Shown here: positions 52,236-63,726 of the stretch, piece after piece | Layout: each line of letters begins with the position of its first letter | Position numbering within the stretch: the stretch's first letter is position 1 | NCBI RefSeq assembly: GCF_900453105.1 | Contig: NZ_UGPW01000001.1 | Span: 248,001 to 312,000, forward strand | Source: Moraxella ovis | Lineage (GTDB): Bacteria > Pseudomonadota > Gammaproteobacteria > Pseudomonadales > Moraxellaceae | Direction: 5' to 3' | DNA: 64,000 bases | Translations under genes and position numbers: made by a program | The notes under the pieces: model-generated | What the model was told of the DNA's origin: nothing | Seen by the model: the letters and a program-made list of their open reading frames with translations, nothing else | Database searches by the model: none

Positions 52236-53618
52236 TTAAGCCTTGTTGATTTTTTGCATGGCTTTTTCGCATAGGTCGCCGAGTTTTTCTTTGGCGGTGT
52301 GTACGAATTCATGATCGGCTTGCTCGTCGATCATTGAGCCGATTTTGGTGAACAGCTCTTTGGTTTTTGATTTTTGGTACACAGGTAGGCGTTTGCATAC
52401 TTCTACGACTTTCTCGCGAACTTCTGCCAATACTTTCTCGTCACCTTTGGCATCTAGGATGTCGCAGATCCAACCTGCCAGCTCAACGCACTCAGCTTCT
52501 TTGAAGCCGCGCGAAGTAACAGCAGGCGTGCCTAGACGGATGCCTGAGGTCACGAATGGTGATTTAGGGTCGTTTGGCACAGAGTTTTTGTTCACGGTGA
52601 TGTGAGCATCGCCAAGCCATTTGTCCGCTTCTTTGCCTGTGATGCCTTGCTTGATTAGGCTGATCAGCATTAGGTGGTTTTGGGTGCCGCCTGATACCAC
52701 GTCATAGCCACGATCGATGATGGTCTGCGCCATGGCTTGTGCGTTTTTGACGACTTGCTGTTGGTATTCTTTGAACTCTGGTGACATCGCTTCTTTGAAG
52801 CAGACAGCTTTTGCGGCGATGGCGTGCATGAGTGGACCGCCTTGCGAGCCAGGGAATACCGCTGAGTTTAGTTTCTTTTCGATCTCTTCGTTGGCTTTGG
52901 CCAGGATTAGACCTGAACGCGGACCGCGTAGGGTCTTATGGGTTGTGGTAGTGACGACGTCAGCGATTTGAACGGGGCTTGGATATACACCAGCGGCTAC
53001 CAGGCCTGCCACGTGTGCCATGTCAACGAATAGGTATGCACCTACTTCGTCTGCGATGTCGCGGAATTTTTGCCAATCCATGACTTGTGAATAAGCTGAG
53101 AAGCCTGCGATGATCATCTTTGGCTTATGCTCACGAGCCAGACGCGCCACTTCATCATAATCGATCAAGCCATTATCATCGATGCCATAATGCACCGCGT
53201 TATAGGTCTTGCCTGAGAATGATACGCTGGCACCGTGAGTTAGGTGACCACCGTGAGCCAGGCTCATGCCAAGAACGGTATCGCCTGCTTGTAGTAGTGC
53301 AAGATATACCGCAGCGTTCGCGCTAGAGCCCGCGTGAGGCTGTACATTTGCGTAGTCTGCACCGAACAGCTCTTTGGCGCGGTCGATGGCGATCTGCTCA
53401 ATCACGTCCACGTGTTCACATCCGCCGTAGTAGCGCTTACCTGGGTAGCCTTCGGCGTATTTGTTGGTCAGTGATGAACCTTGAGCCTCCATGACAGCAG
53501 GAGAGCAGTAGTTTTCTGATGCGATCAGCTCAATGTGATCTTCTTGGCGCTGACTTTCAGCATCGATGGCAGCGGCAAGTTCTGGGTCGTAAGCGTGTAG
53601 CGAGATGTCTTTAAACAT
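52236..53618 (-). CDS. glyA: Serine hydroxymethyltransferase with C-terminal extension
   Basis: GlyA converts serine and tetrahydrofolate to glycine and methylene-THF. The PLP-binding Lys is in [14 protein letters not shown]. Signatures [18 protein letters not shown] and [10 protein letters not shown] are present. The protein has 460 residues, where the family usually has about 417-420. The typical end ([11 protein letters not shown]) is followed by about 43 extra mostly helical residues ([20 protein letters not shown]...). The extension is continuous and in frame. Confidence 0.97.
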   Translation of the reverse strand: MFKDISLHAYDPELAAAIDAESQRQEDHIELIASENYCSPAVMEAQGSSLTNKYAEGYPGKRYYGGCEHVDVIEQIAIDRAKELFGADYANVQPHAGSSANAAVYLALLQAGDTVLGMSLAHGGHLTHGASVSFSGKTYNAVHYGIDDNGLIDYDEVARLAREHKPKMIIAGFSAYSQVMDWQKFRDIADEVGAYLFVDMAHVAGLVAAGVYPSPVQIADVVTTTTHKTLRGPRSGLILAKANEEIEKKLNSAVFPGSQGGPLMHAIAAKAVCFKEAMSPEFKEYQQQVVKNAQAMAQTIIDRGYDVVSGGTQNHLMLISLIKQGITGKEADKWLGDAHITVNKNSVPNDPKSPFVTSGIRLGTPAVTSRGFKEAECVELAGWICDILDAKGDEKVLAEVREKVVEVCKRLPVYQKSKTKELFTKIGSMIDEQADHEFVHTAKEKLGDLCEKAMQKINKA

Positions 53619-53797
53619 GGATATACCTTTTAAAGTGTGGGGGATAAAGAATCCCCATTAGTGTATCATAATTTGCCAAAAATAACACAGCCGTTTATCG
53701 CTTTTGAGCATCAATCTAGCGATAAAATTTATACCATATTGGCGATATCGGTATCATAAATTTGCATATCAATCAGCAGCAAATAGACTTTGTGTTT

Positions 53798-54250
53798 TTA
53801 TTGATGAAATGCATCCAAAAAACGCTCTTCGATTAATAGCTTTCGACCGTGCCAGTCATAGACGGTTGCCCGACCATACTGCCCATCATGACAAAAAATA
53901 TGCCGATCATAGGGTAGTTTGCGGTTCTTTTTGAACATCACATAGCCGATGGGGGTGCGTTTTAGGTGGCGTAAGCGCTTGGCATCACCAACCAGGCTAT
54001 CCATAGGAAAGACGCTCTTGGCGCGTACCCATGCAGATTCGCTGCTGCCGAATAACAGCACTTCACGCACCCAAGCCAAGGCAGGGCGATGAGAAGGTAA
54101 GTTTAGTAATTTTTTATGATATAAATCAATGGCTTGATAGCCTTCTTTGATGACTTGCACACGCAAATGCTGCCCTGACTTTGCTTCTAGCAGGGCGGTC
54201 AATGAACCTTCGGCGGTCAAATAGGGTATCAAATAATCTGGCGGATTCAT
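53798..54250 (-). CDS. ubiC: Chorismate lyase
   Basis: A 150-residue protein that fits UbiC: LTAEGSLTALLEAKSGQHLR, LAWVREVLLFGSSESAWVRA, the KSVFP segment, RTPIGYVMF and a C-terminal LLIEERFLDAF. It makes 4-hydroxybenzoate from chorismate, the first step of ubiquinone synthesis. The usual UbiA neighbour is not here. Confidence 0.88.
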   Translation of the reverse strand: MNPPDYLIPYLTAEGSLTALLEAKSGQHLRVQVIKEGYQAIDLYHKKLLNLPSHRPALAWVREVLLFGSSESAWVRAKSVFPMDSLVGDAKRLRHLKRTPIGYVMFKKNRKLPYDRHIFCHDGQYGRATVYDWHGRKLLIEERFLDAFHQ

Positions 54251-54692
54251 TTATAAAACAGATCAAAAACATGCAAAAATTTTAGCATAAAAGTGGATTT
54301 TTTGGCAGAAATGGCGATTTTTTAAGATAAATTGTTACAAATTTAGGTTAATTTGGGGTTAATTTCTTAAAAATTTTAGGGAATATTTTGATGGTTTTTG
54401 TGGATTTTCACATAACTGACACATGAGAAATTTTGATAAATATTTTGAATTTTCATGAAGTTACACAAAAGTACGATTGAATAATCATCATTTGATGTAA
54501 TGAAAATTGGTCCATCATTTATTTTTAAAATACCGAACATTATGGTCGCCTATTGGATAAACGCAAAACTTTTGGGTATTCTGTATCTCAAGAATCGCAG
54601 GCAACTAATTACCCATCGGTATAGGCAGTGATTTGGTTAGTGCAGCGGGCGCTGTACTGATGACAATCCACCATGGAATCTAGGAGACTATC
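54251..54692 (+). promoter_or_regulatory. A+T-rich region upstream of aceA
   Basis: About 440 bases without a gene. The first 300 are very A+T-rich; the end has a ribosome site TAGGAGACTATC before the aceA ATG. A long leader is likely. I could not fix a single promoter with confidence, nor any known operator. Confidence 0.4.
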
Positions 54693-56291
54693 ATGACTTA
54701 TCAATCAGCTTTAGAACACGTTCGCAGTGTTAAAGAAAAATTGGGTGGCACTTGGGATGCTATCCGTCCAGAAGACGCTGCTCGTATGATTGTTCAAAAC
54801 CGCTTCAAAACAGGTCTTGACATTGCTAAATACACTGCTGCCATCATGCGTCGTGACATGGCAGAGTACGATGCTGACAACACCAAATACACTCAATCAC
54901 TAGGCTGCTGGCACGGTTTCATCGCTCAGCAAAAAATGATTGCTAACAAAAAATACTTCGGCACTACCAACAAGCGTTACATCTACCTATCAGGCTGGAT
55001 GGTTGCTGCACTTCGTTCAGAATTCGGTCCACTACCTGACCAATCTATGCACGAAAAAACCGCTGTGCCTAAGCTAATCGAAGAGATCTACACTTTCCTA
55101 CGTCAAGCTGACGCAAAAGAGCTAAACGATCTATTCCGCGCTCTTCAAAAAGCTGAAGAAGCTGGCGACAGCGCAAAAGTTAAAGAAATCGAAAGCCAAA
55201 TCGACAACTTCGAAACTCACGTTGTGCCAATCATCGCTGACATCGACGCAGGTTTTGGTAACGAAGAAGCGACTTACCTACTAACCAAGCAAATGATCGA
55301 AGCGGGTGCATGTGCAATCCAAATCGAAAACCAAGTATCTGACGCTAAGCAGTGTGGTCACCAAGCTGGTAAAGTAACTGTGCCACACGAAGACTTCCTA
55401 GCTAAGATCAACGCAGTACGTTACGCGTTCCTAGAACTAGGCGTTGACGAAGGTGTTATCGTAGCACGTACTGACTCAGAAGGTGCTGACCTAACTCAAA
55501 AAATCCCAGTATCTCGTGAGCCAGGCGACCTAGCTTCTAAGTACATCAGCTACCTAGAAACTACTGAAATCGACATCGCTGACGCGAAAGAAGACGAAAT
55601 CCTAATCAAGCGTGACGGCAAGCTACACCGCCCAACTCGCCTAGCCTCTGGTCTATATCAGTTCCGCGAAGGCACTCAGCACGACCGCGTTGTACTTGAC
55701 TGCGTAACTTCGCTACAAAACGGCGCTGACATGATCTGGATCGAAACTCCAACGCCAGACGTAGCAGGTATCGCAAGCTTTGTAAACGACATCAAAAAAC
55801 AAGTTCCAGATGCAAAATTGGTGTACAACAACTCACCATCATTCAACTGGACCATCAACTTCCGTCAACAAGCGTACGATCGCTGGGTTGCTGAAGGTAA
55901 AGATGTATCAGGCTACGACCGTGCTAAGCTAATGGACGCACAGTACGACGATTCAGAGTTGGCTCGTGACGCTGACGAAAAAATCCGTACTTTCCAAGCA
56001 GACGCAGCTCGTGAAGCAGGTGTATTCCACCACTTAATCACACTACCAACTTACCACACTGCAGCTCTATCTACTCACGAGCTAGCACAAGGTTACTTCG
56101 GTGATGAAGGCATGTTGGCATACGTAGCCGGCGTACAACGTAAAGAAATCCGCGGCGGTATCGCTTGCGTGAAACACCAAGCAATGGCTGGTTCTGACAT
56201 CGGCGACGACCACAAAGAGATCTTCTCTGGTGAGAATGCTCTTAAAGCTGGCGATGCGAGCAAGAACACCATGAACCAATTTGGCGGCTAA
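54693..56291 (+). CDS. aceA: Isocitrate lyase, long form
   Basis: A 532-residue enzyme that splits isocitrate into glyoxylate and succinate. Active site KQCGHQAGK lies near residue 218; PIIADIDAGFGNEEATYLLT and YNNSPSFNW are further signatures. The length matches the long form of Acinetobacter and Pseudomonas, with an insert near residues 140-180. It is followed at 93 bases by glcB, which completes the glyoxylate shunt. Codon choice is regular and suggests high expression. Confidence 0.96.
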   Translation: MTYQSALEHVRSVKEKLGGTWDAIRPEDAARMIVQNRFKTGLDIAKYTAAIMRRDMAEYDADNTKYTQSLGCWHGFIAQQKMIANKKYFGTTNKRYIYLSGWMVAALRSEFGPLPDQSMHEKTAVPKLIEEIYTFLRQADAKELNDLFRALQKAEEAGDSAKVKEIESQIDNFETHVVPIIADIDAGFGNEEATYLLTKQMIEAGACAIQIENQVSDAKQCGHQAGKVTVPHEDFLAKINAVRYAFLELGVDEGVIVARTDSEGADLTQKIPVSREPGDLASKYISYLETTEIDIADAKEDEILIKRDGKLHRPTRLASGLYQFREGTQHDRVVLDCVTSLQNGADMIWIETPTPDVAGIASFVNDIKKQVPDAKLVYNNSPSFNWTINFRQQAYDRWVAEGKDVSGYDRAKLMDAQYDDSELARDADEKIRTFQADAAREAGVFHHLITLPTYHTAALSTHELAQGYFGDEGMLAYVAGVQRKEIRGGIACVKHQAMAGSDIGDDHKEIFSGENALKAGDASKNTMNQFGG

Positions 56292-56383
56292 TCATTCGCT
56301 GTCTAAATGACTAATCCAAACGGTGTTCTGCTGTCAAGGTAGAATACCGTTTTTGTTTAAATTTTGATTTTAAGGATAAAATT

Positions 56384-58546
56384 ATGGCTACTACTCGTAT
56401 TACCAAAGGCGCTCTTGCCATCGATAAGATTCTATTTGATTTTATTGAGAATGAGGCTTTGCCAGCTGCTAAGCTTGACAGCGACACTTATTGGAAAAAC
56501 TTTGAACAAGTTGTTCTTGACCTAACCCCAAAAAACAAAGCACTACTTGCTCGCCGTGAAGAGCTACAAGCCAAGGTCGATGACTGGCACAAGAACAATG
56601 CCTATGAGCTTGGTGCCTATAAGAATTTCTTGACTGAGATTGGTTATCTTGAGCCTGAAGTTGCTGACTTTGAGATCACCACGCAGAATGTGGATGATGA
56701 GATTGCGACCATCGCAGGCGCTCAGCTTGTTGTGCCTGTGCGTAACGCACGTTATGCATTGAACGCTGCTAACGCTCGTTGGGGTAGCTTGTATGATGCT
56801 CTGTATGGCTTTGACGTGATTTCAGAAGAGAATGGCGCAGAAAAAGGCAAAGGCTACAACCCTGTGCGCGGCGCCAAAGTCGTTGAATTCGCTAAGAATT
56901 TCCTAGATGAGACATTCCCGCTACAAAGTGGCTCACACGCAGATGCGACCGCTTACACCATCAAAGATGGTCAGCTATCAGTATCATTAGGCGATACCGA
57001 GACCACATTAAAAGACAATAAACTTGCTGGTTTTAATGGTGCGACTGACAAGCCAACCGAAATTATCCTAAAAAATAACGGCCTACACGTCATCATCCAA
57101 ATCGATCCAAATAGCCCGATCGGTAAAGACGACAAAGCAGGTGTTAAGGATGTCGTTCTAGAATCAGCCGTTACCACGATTCAGGACTTAGAAGACTCAG
57201 TTGCCGCTGTCGATGCTGAAGAGAAAGTGGAAGGCTATCGCAACTGGCTAGGTCTAATGAAGGGTGATCTATCTGAAACTCTAGAAAAAAATGGCAAAAC
57301 CATCACTCGTACACTAAACGCTGATCGTACTTATACCGATTTGTCAGGCAACACTCAGACGCTACACGGTCGTTCGGTCATGTTGCTTCGTAACGTGGGT
57401 CACCTGATGACGAACCCTGCGATTTTGGTGAATGGCGAAGAGATTTTTGAGGGTATCATGGATGCGCTTGTCACGCCAATGCTGACTGCCGTGGACATCC
57501 GTGGTGAGAACACGCTGCGCAACTCTCGCACAGGTTCGATGTATATCGTGAAGCCAAAAATGCATGGCTCTGATGAAGTGGCATTTGCAGTAGAGCTGTT
57601 CGAGCGTGCCGAGCAAGCAATCGGCCTGCCTAAGAACAGTCTAAAAATGGGCATCATGGACGAAGAGCGTAGAACGTCTGCTAACCTTAAAAACTGTATC
57701 GAAAAAGCCAAAGAACGCACCATCTTTATTAACACAGGCTTCATGGATAGAACGGGCGATGAGATTCACACCGCCATGCATGCAGGCGCATTCGTGCGTA
57801 AGGGCGACGTAAAAGGTCAAACTTGGTTCGGTGCCTACGAAGAGCGCAACGTGTCTATCGGTCTAAAAGCAGGGCTTCGCGGCAAAGCGCAAATCGGTAA
57901 AGGCATGTGGCCAAAACCTGACGAGTTGGCTGACATGTACCGCGCTAAGATCGAACACCCACAAGCTGGCGCGAACTGTGCTTGGGTACCATCACCTAGC
58001 GGTGCGGTAATCCATGCTATCCATTACCATCGGTGTAATGTTATGAATCGTCAAGAAGAGCTTGCCAAACTTGCCACGCCAAGCCTTGATGATCTTCTGA
58101 CCATTCCACTTGCCACCGATACGAACTGGACAGCAGACGAGAAGCGTCGTGAGCTTGAGAATAACTGTCAAGGCATCTTGGGCTATGTTGTGCGCTGGGT
58201 TGATTTGGGTGTGGGCTGCTCAAAAGTGCCTGACATCAATAACGTCGGCCTGATGGAAGACCGTGCGACCTTGCGTATCTCGTCGCAGCACGTTGCCAAC
58301 TGGTTGGCTCACGGCGTCGTAACGTCTGATGAGGTGATGGAAGTGTTAAAACGCATGGCGAAAGTTGTGGATGAGCAAAACGCAAGCGATCCTGCGTACC
58401 ATCCGATGGCGGATGACTTTGATAATAACATCGCCTTTAATGCTGCTGCTGACCTAATCTTCAAAGGCGCGACACAGCCGTCTGGCTACACTGAGCCATT
58501 GCTGCATCAAGCAAGATTGAAACTTAAAGGCTATCAAGGCGACTGA
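56384..58546 (+). CDS. glcB: Malate synthase G
   Basis: A 720-residue monomeric malate synthase that condenses glyoxylate with acetyl-CoA. Signatures are [37 protein letters not shown] and [14 protein letters not shown]. The length is normal for the G isoform. It forms a functional pair with aceA for growth on acetate or fatty acids. Confidence 0.97.
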   Translation: MATTRITKGALAIDKILFDFIENEALPAAKLDSDTYWKNFEQVVLDLTPKNKALLARREELQAKVDDWHKNNAYELGAYKNFLTEIGYLEPEVADFEITTQNVDDEIATIAGAQLVVPVRNARYALNAANARWGSLYDALYGFDVISEENGAEKGKGYNPVRGAKVVEFAKNFLDETFPLQSGSHADATAYTIKDGQLSVSLGDTETTLKDNKLAGFNGATDKPTEIILKNNGLHVIIQIDPNSPIGKDDKAGVKDVVLESAVTTIQDLEDSVAAVDAEEKVEGYRNWLGLMKGDLSETLEKNGKTITRTLNADRTYTDLSGNTQTLHGRSVMLLRNVGHLMTNPAILVNGEEIFEGIMDALVTPMLTAVDIRGENTLRNSRTGSMYIVKPKMHGSDEVAFAVELFERAEQAIGLPKNSLKMGIMDEERRTSANLKNCIEKAKERTIFINTGFMDRTGDEIHTAMHAGAFVRKGDVKGQTWFGAYEERNVSIGLKAGLRGKAQIGKGMWPKPDELADMYRAKIEHPQAGANCAWVPSPSGAVIHAIHYHRCNVMNRQEELAKLATPSLDDLLTIPLATDTNWTADEKRRELENNCQGILGYVVRWVDLGVGCSKVPDINNVGLMEDRATLRISSQHVANWLAHGVVTSDEVMEVLKRMAKVVDEQNASDPAYHPMADDFDNNIAFNAAADLIFKGATQPSGYTEPLLHQARLKLKGYQGD

Positions 58547-58571
58547 TATAAGTTACCTAAATAGCTAACAA

Positions 58572-58604
58572 AAACCCCAAACTTAGGTTTGGGGTTTTTG
58601 TTTT
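58572..58604 (+). terminator. Terminator behind glcB
   Basis: The stem aaaccccaaac/gtttggggttt around ttag is followed by a T run. Confidence 0.8.
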
Positions 58605-58640
58605 AAATGTAGGTTATTTCTCGTTAAGTAGTAAGCTTAC

Positions 58641-59291
58641 TCACAACCTTGCCAACCACAAATTCATCCCAAAACCAATAAATAAACACCCCACGCCAAA
58701 CATGGCGAGCGTCATAATGAACGGACGAGATCCGAATATGTCCGCCAGCTTTTTGCCGCTAAATACCAAAAGTAGCAAATACAAAAAGCTGACAAGTTGC
58801 AAAATCACTGCTAATACAAAAAACGTCAAAAACGGCTTATCGTAAGTCGGACTAACAAACTGTACAAAAAACGACAAGAAAAACAAAATCGCCTTAGGGT
58901 TGGTCAGGCTGAGCGACAACGAGCGGTAGAAGTGGTTTTGATTTGCTACTTTTGGTGGGTTAAAGCTTTGATTGGCGATGAGATGCCTGTTCTTAAATGT
59001 GTGATAAGCCCCGATGATTAGGCGTATCCCAAGGTATGCCAAATAACAGCCGCCAATAAGCTTGATGACATCAAACACGCGGGGGTAGAGCTTTAGTAGT
59101 GTTCCCGCTCCGAACACGGTCGCAAGTATCAGTATTGTATCACCCACCAAGATTCCTGCCATGGCCTGTCCGCCTGATCTTTTGCCACGAGATGCTGCCA
59201 CCGATAGGCAGTACAGGCTGTTGGGGCCAGGCAAGGTAATGATGATAATCACGCCGATGAGATAGGCGGTCAGGTCTGTGATGCCGAACAT
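58641..59291 (-). CDS. LysE/RhtB family exporter
   Basis: A 216-residue membrane protein with about six helices and the family start ITLPGPNSLYCLSVAASRGK. Such proteins export amino acids; the LeuE-like N-terminus suggests leucine or a related substrate, but this is not certain. It overlaps the ppaC end by 22 bases, and GGAA lies 6 nt before ATG. Confidence 0.88.
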   Translation of the reverse strand: MFGITDLTAYLIGVIIIITLPGPNSLYCLSVAASRGKRSGGQAMAGILVGDTILILATVFGAGTLLKLYPRVFDVIKLIGGCYLAYLGIRLIIGAYHTFKNRHLIANQSFNPPKVANQNHFYRSLSLSLTNPKAILFFLSFFVQFVSPTYDKPFLTFFVLAVILQLVSFLYLLLLVFSGKKLADIFGSRPFIMTLAMFGVGCLFIGFGMNLWLARL

Positions 59292-60280
59292 GGGTTTTCC
59301 GTTTGGTTGTGATATACCTCAAGAGCGGGGACGATTTGTTTTTTGCGGCTAACGATGCCTGTTAGGCTAAATAGACCGTCTTGGGCGGCGGTGTTAAATG
59401 CCTTGGATAAGATGGTATTTTGAGTATCATCGTAAGCGATGGCATAGCCTGTTCGCTGTGCGATGTCCACGATGGCAATCATCAGATGGTCAAGTTGTTT
59501 TTCTTGTTTTAGAGTTTGGGCGGTCGTGATGAGATCGTCCATTCGTCTGGTGATTTGAGGCAGATTCATGGTCTCTATCCCGGCGATGCCCCATTTGCTC
59601 GTGCCGAATTGATATTCTTTGTAATCCATCAGCAGGATGTCGCGGGCAGATAGATGGCTGACGTCACTTTTTGCTAAGAACATGGCTTGGGCGAAATCAT
59701 CCTTTTGCGATTCGCTCATGTTGGCGATAGCAAGTAGCTCTGCCACCACCATGCGATCATCATCGGTGGTGGTGGGGCTTTTTAAGTTTAGGGTGTCTGA
59801 TAGAATCGCAGACAGCATGAACGTCGCCAGCAAGGGTGTGATAGTGATGGACTTTTGGATGAACATCTCATACAGGATCGTGCAGGTGCAGCCCACAGGG
59901 TAGATGCGAACGTAGGTGGGTGTAGGCGTTGATATGCCTAGCTTATGATGATCAATGATGTATCTGATATCAAAGTCTGCCAAATTCGCAATTGATTGAG
60001 CAGGTTCATTATGATCGGTCAAGCCAATCAAGTCGCCCGGGCTTAATGTGCTTAAGGGCTGATTGGGATCTAAGTAAGGCAAAATCTCAGGTGTTAAACC
60101 AACTAATTCATCAGAATAATGCTGCCAAAGATAATCCAGCACGAACTTCGTCTCAAGGTTTGGCACGCCAAGTCGATAGGGTGTGGCGGCGATGTCTTGA
60201 GCATTTAACCAATGAGCGAACGCGAACGCAGAGGCGAACGCATCAGTATCAGGAGAAGTGTGACCAAAAATATGATGCAT
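59270..60280 (-). CDS. ppaC: Manganese-dependent inorganic pyrophosphatase (family II)
   Basis: A 336-residue DHH protein that hydrolyses pyrophosphate. Motifs are FGHTSPDTDAFASAFAF, GLTDHNEPAQS, IIDHHKLG and the C-terminal signature GIVSRKKQIVPAL. Family II enzymes are less usual in gamma-proteobacteria than family I. It lies 9 bases after nagZ's stop, so nagZ-ppaC-lysE form one unit. Confidence 0.95.
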   Translation of the reverse strand: MHHIFGHTSPDTDAFASAFAFAHWLNAQDIAATPYRLGVPNLETKFVLDYLWQHYSDELVGLTPEILPYLDPNQPLSTLSPGDLIGLTDHNEPAQSIANLADFDIRYIIDHHKLGISTPTPTYVRIYPVGCTCTILYEMFIQKSITITPLLATFMLSAILSDTLNLKSPTTTDDDRMVVAELLAIANMSESQKDDFAQAMFLAKSDVSHLSARDILLMDYKEYQFGTSKWGIAGIETMNLPQITRRMDDLITTAQTLKQEKQLDHLMIAIVDIAQRTGYAIAYDDTQNTILSKAFNTAAQDGLFSLTGIVSRKKQIVPALEVYHNQTENPCSASQT

Positions 60281-60289
60281 GATAAGCCT

Positions 60290-61366
60290 TTATGGATTCG
60301 TGCTGTAGTTGGTAGGGTCTTTACCATCTTTGGCGGTGATCGTCTCACTAAAGAACGTCTTCATGACGTTGTCTTTGGCGGTGTTGTAATGCGCGAAGGC
60401 TTGGCAGGTGCTGATGAGATCGCCTTGCCATGTTGGGATGATGCTTTTCATTTTGCTGAATCGGTTTACCACCTCAGGCATGGTCTTGGCAAATTCTACC
60501 GCGCGCATGGCATCATCACGGTTATTGCAGACCAGCACCATGTCGCAGCCCGCTTCGATGGCGGACTTGACGCGAGCGGTGACATCGCCTGCGACATGAG
60601 CAGCTTTCATTGATAGGTCGTCTGAGAATAGCACGCCATCATAGCCTAATTGCTGTCTTAGGATGTCTTGTAGCCAGACTTTTGAGAAGCCAGCTGGCTT
60701 GTCATCGATTTGGCTAAATATCACATGCGCAGGCATGAGTGCATCGAGTTTTGATAAGTTATTTTTGAAGGTAATGAGGTCGCAGGCCCATATTTCATCG
60801 AGGGTGCGCTCATCCACCGCGTCCGAGACGTGTGAGTCAGGGGCGATGGAGCCGTGACCCGGGAAGTGCTTGCCGGTGGCTTTCATGCCTGCATCATTCA
60901 TGCCATCGATAAAGCACGCTGATAGGGCGGTGACAACCTCTGGGTCGGCATGAAAGGCGCGATCACCAATAACCAGACTGCAACCATCAATGTCCATTAC
61001 AGGCGCAAAGCTGATATCCACGCCCACCGCGAGTACCTCGCACGCCATTAGATAGCCTGTATTATAGGCGAGCGATAAGGCAAGCTCTTGATTGTCATCA
61101 TAAATCTCTCCGAGTCGTCCCATCGCAGGCAGGGGTGTAAAACCATCGCGAAAGCGCGCCACTCGGCCGCCTTCTTGGTCGGCGCTGATGATAAGATTGG
61201 GATTGATGGCTCTCATGCTGTCAGTTAAGGCGCGCACCTGGGTAGGGTCTGCCACGTTACGCTTAAATAAAATCACGCCGCCCAATGCGTCATTTGCTAA
61301 GAAGTCCTTATCGTCGTCGGTTAGGGTCAGACCATCCACGTCCGCCATGATGATGCCAGCTGCCAT
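60290..61366 (-). CDS. nagZ: Beta-N-acetylhexosaminidase NagZ
   Basis: A 358-residue cytosolic glycoside hydrolase family 3 enzyme for peptidoglycan recycling. Motifs are LGGVILFKRNV, ISADQEGGRVARFRDGFTPL, KHFPGHGSIAPDSH with the catalytic His, and FSDDLSMKAAHV with the nucleophile Asp. AAGG lies 6 nt before ATG. Confidence 0.96.
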   Translation of the reverse strand: MAAGIIMADVDGLTLTDDDKDFLANDALGGVILFKRNVADPTQVRALTDSMRAINPNLIISADQEGGRVARFRDGFTPLPAMGRLGEIYDDNQELALSLAYNTGYLMACEVLAVGVDISFAPVMDIDGCSLVIGDRAFHADPEVVTALSACFIDGMNDAGMKATGKHFPGHGSIAPDSHVSDAVDERTLDEIWACDLITFKNNLSKLDALMPAHVIFSQIDDKPAGFSKVWLQDILRQQLGYDGVLFSDDLSMKAAHVAGDVTARVKSAIEAGCDMVLVCNNRDDAMRAVEFAKTMPEVVNRFSKMKSIIPTWQGDLISTCQAFAHYNTAKDNVMKTFFSETITAKDGKDPTNYSTNP

Positions 61367-61538
61367 AACTTACCTTAATGTAGTGAAATAAATTTGCTTA
61401 TTATACGATGAATTTGGGCAAATGTATCAATCGGTAGAAATTTACTCACAAAAACCATCACACAAGCAAGGTTGAGTATGGTAAGATAATGCGAATTTTT
61501 CTTAATTTCACCGATTGATAATAACATTGGAATATATT

Positions 61539-63710
61539 ATGAAACAGCAATTTTTATTGTCGGGTGTGGCGACCGCTGTGGTGGGTGTGCTGCTTGCTCA
61601 GAGCGTCAGCACTGTGGCGACAGCTTCGGACAAACAAGGCTTTGAGCCGAGTGTCGAACAAAAAGTCACCGCCCGTCAGGTGTCGTTGTTGCTTGATCGT
61701 GCGCACTATCTAGATCAGTCGCTAGACCGCGAAATGGGCAAAAAAATCCTTGAAACTTACTTTGATAATTTAGATGCATCACGCACTCTACTGCTACAGT
61801 CGGACGTGGATGAATTCATGGCAAAATACGGCGACACCTATGCTGAGCGCCTAAAACGTGGCGATCTGACAGCAGGTATTGAGATTTTTGAGCGTTATCG
61901 CACGCGCGCCAATGAATACTATGATACCGCCAAAGAGATGCTGGCAAAAGATGTTGACCTTCGCACGAATGAGTCCATCATTCTAGATCGCGAAGAAGCG
62001 CCACGTTTCGCCAGCAAAGAAGAGCAGCTACGCTATTGGCAAAATCAAACCACTTACGCACTGATTAACATCACCCTAAACCAAGAAGATGATAAAGCCA
62101 AGGATAAGGCATTTATTGATAATCCTGAACTGTCTCGTGGTCAGGATTTGGTTAAAGGTGAGAAGCGTACGCCGAACGAGATTTTATTAAATCGTATCAA
62201 TCGTCAGCAGCAGCAGTTGGCGCGCCTAAAAGATGATGAAATCATGGAAGGTGTGCTAAATGCGGCGATGATGGCATACGATCCGCACAGCAACTACTAC
62301 GCGCCAGTGCAGGCGAACGAGATGCAGATTCAGTCGAATCTACAGTTAGAGGGCATTGGTGTATCCATTCGCCCCGATCGTAAGAATCCTGATTACACGC
62401 GCATCATCAGCTTGGTCGATGGTGGCCCTGCCCAAAAAACAGGTCAGATCCGTGCCAATGATCTCATCCTAGGCGTGGCTCAAGATGGTGAAGAGATGGT
62501 GGATACCATTGGCTTTAGCACGCGTGAGATAGTGGCGCTCATCCGCGGCGCAAAAGGCACAACCGTCACCATTAAGGTCAAGCAGCCGAATACGCCTGAC
62601 AGCTCAGCGCGTAACGTCACCATCGTGCGTGATGTCGTCAAGCAAGATGAATCAGGGGTGCATCATCGTATCGTTGAGATGCCGTATGAGGGCGGCATTA
62701 AGCGCGTTGGCGTGTTAGAGATTCCAAGTTTTTATCTTAATTTTCAGGCGCGACGCAGTGGCCTAAGTGCTGATAATTATCGTTCGGTCAGCATCGATAC
62801 CGAAAAAGCCCTAAAAGCCTTAAATCAAGAGAACATCGATGGGCTCGTGGTTGATCTGCGCAACAACCCTGGCGGTTCACTGGATGAAGTTGCCAAGATG
62901 GTGGGCTTATTCATCAAAGAAGGCCCACTGGTGCAGATTCGAGATAACCGCGGTAACGTCCAGATCTACGCCGATAAAGACGGCGGTCGTCAGCTATATG
63001 CAGGCGATATGTCTGTGCTGATTAACCTAGGTTCAGCATCAGCGTCAGAGATTTTCTCCGCGGCGATCCAAGACTATGGACGCGGTCTGGTGGTGGGTAG
63101 CACCACCACAGGTAAGGGCTCAGCTCAGGCGCAGCGCGACGATCTGGCGCTTGGTACAGCAGTGATTACCCAGCGGAAATTCTACCGCATCAATGGCGGC
63201 AGTACTCAGAATAAAGGCGTCGTGCCAGACATTCCACTGGTGAATATCTATGAGGGCATTGAATTTGGCGAACGCGAATACAAGAACCCACTTGAGTGGG
63301 ATACCATTGCAACTACTCAATATACTCCTGAGGGTAAATACAGCCAAGCGTTAATTGAGCGCCTAACCAAAGAATCCAAGGTGCGCCAAGACCAAGACGT
63401 GCAGTTTAGATACCTAAGCGAGCTCAATGCCATCCGTGCACTTGATGATGACAAAAAATCTGTCGCTGTGAACATCGATAAGCGCCGAGCCAAAGCCAAA
63501 GAAATTGAAGCTTTGACATTAAGAGCTGAGAATGCGCGTCGTCAGGCAACGGGTGAGACGCCTTATACTGATTGGGCAACCTATCAAGCAAGCGTCGATG
63601 CCTTGGCTGAAGAGCGCGGCGCAATGAAAGAGCATGAGCGCCCAAAATTGCCTGAAGAAGAAGCTTATATCTTTGAGGCGGCGCGCTTAATGTTCGATGC
63701 CAAGAAATAA
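61539..63710 (+). CDS. prc: Carboxy-terminal processing protease Prc (Tsp)
   Basis: A 723-residue periplasmic protease of family S41. A signal peptide covers residues 1-30. The PDZ domain is near residues 255-345 (DGGPAQKTGQIRANDLILGV). The catalytic Ser is in GSASASEIFSAA and the Lys in TTTGKGSAQ. It degrades proteins with nonpolar C-termini, including ssrA-tagged ones in E. coli. The ATG at 61539 is chosen with TGGAA upstream; the 8-residue longer frame is less likely. Confidence 0.95.
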   Translation: MKQQFLLSGVATAVVGVLLAQSVSTVATASDKQGFEPSVEQKVTARQVSLLLDRAHYLDQSLDREMGKKILETYFDNLDASRTLLLQSDVDEFMAKYGDTYAERLKRGDLTAGIEIFERYRTRANEYYDTAKEMLAKDVDLRTNESIILDREEAPRFASKEEQLRYWQNQTTYALINITLNQEDDKAKDKAFIDNPELSRGQDLVKGEKRTPNEILLNRINRQQQQLARLKDDEIMEGVLNAAMMAYDPHSNYYAPVQANEMQIQSNLQLEGIGVSIRPDRKNPDYTRIISLVDGGPAQKTGQIRANDLILGVAQDGEEMVDTIGFSTREIVALIRGAKGTTVTIKVKQPNTPDSSARNVTIVRDVVKQDESGVHHRIVEMPYEGGIKRVGVLEIPSFYLNFQARRSGLSADNYRSVSIDTEKALKALNQENIDGLVVDLRNNPGGSLDEVAKMVGLFIKEGPLVQIRDNRGNVQIYADKDGGRQLYAGDMSVLINLGSASASEIFSAAIQDYGRGLVVGSTTTGKGSAQAQRDDLALGTAVITQRKFYRINGGSTQNKGVVPDIPLVNIYEGIEFGEREYKNPLEWDTIATTQYTPEGKYSQALIERLTKESKVRQDQDVQFRYLSELNAIRALDDDKKSVAVNIDKRRAKAKEIEALTLRAENARRQATGETPYTDWATYQASVDALAEERGAMKEHERPKLPEEEAYIFEAARLMFDAKK

Positions 63711-63726
63711 CACAAAGCAAAGAAAT

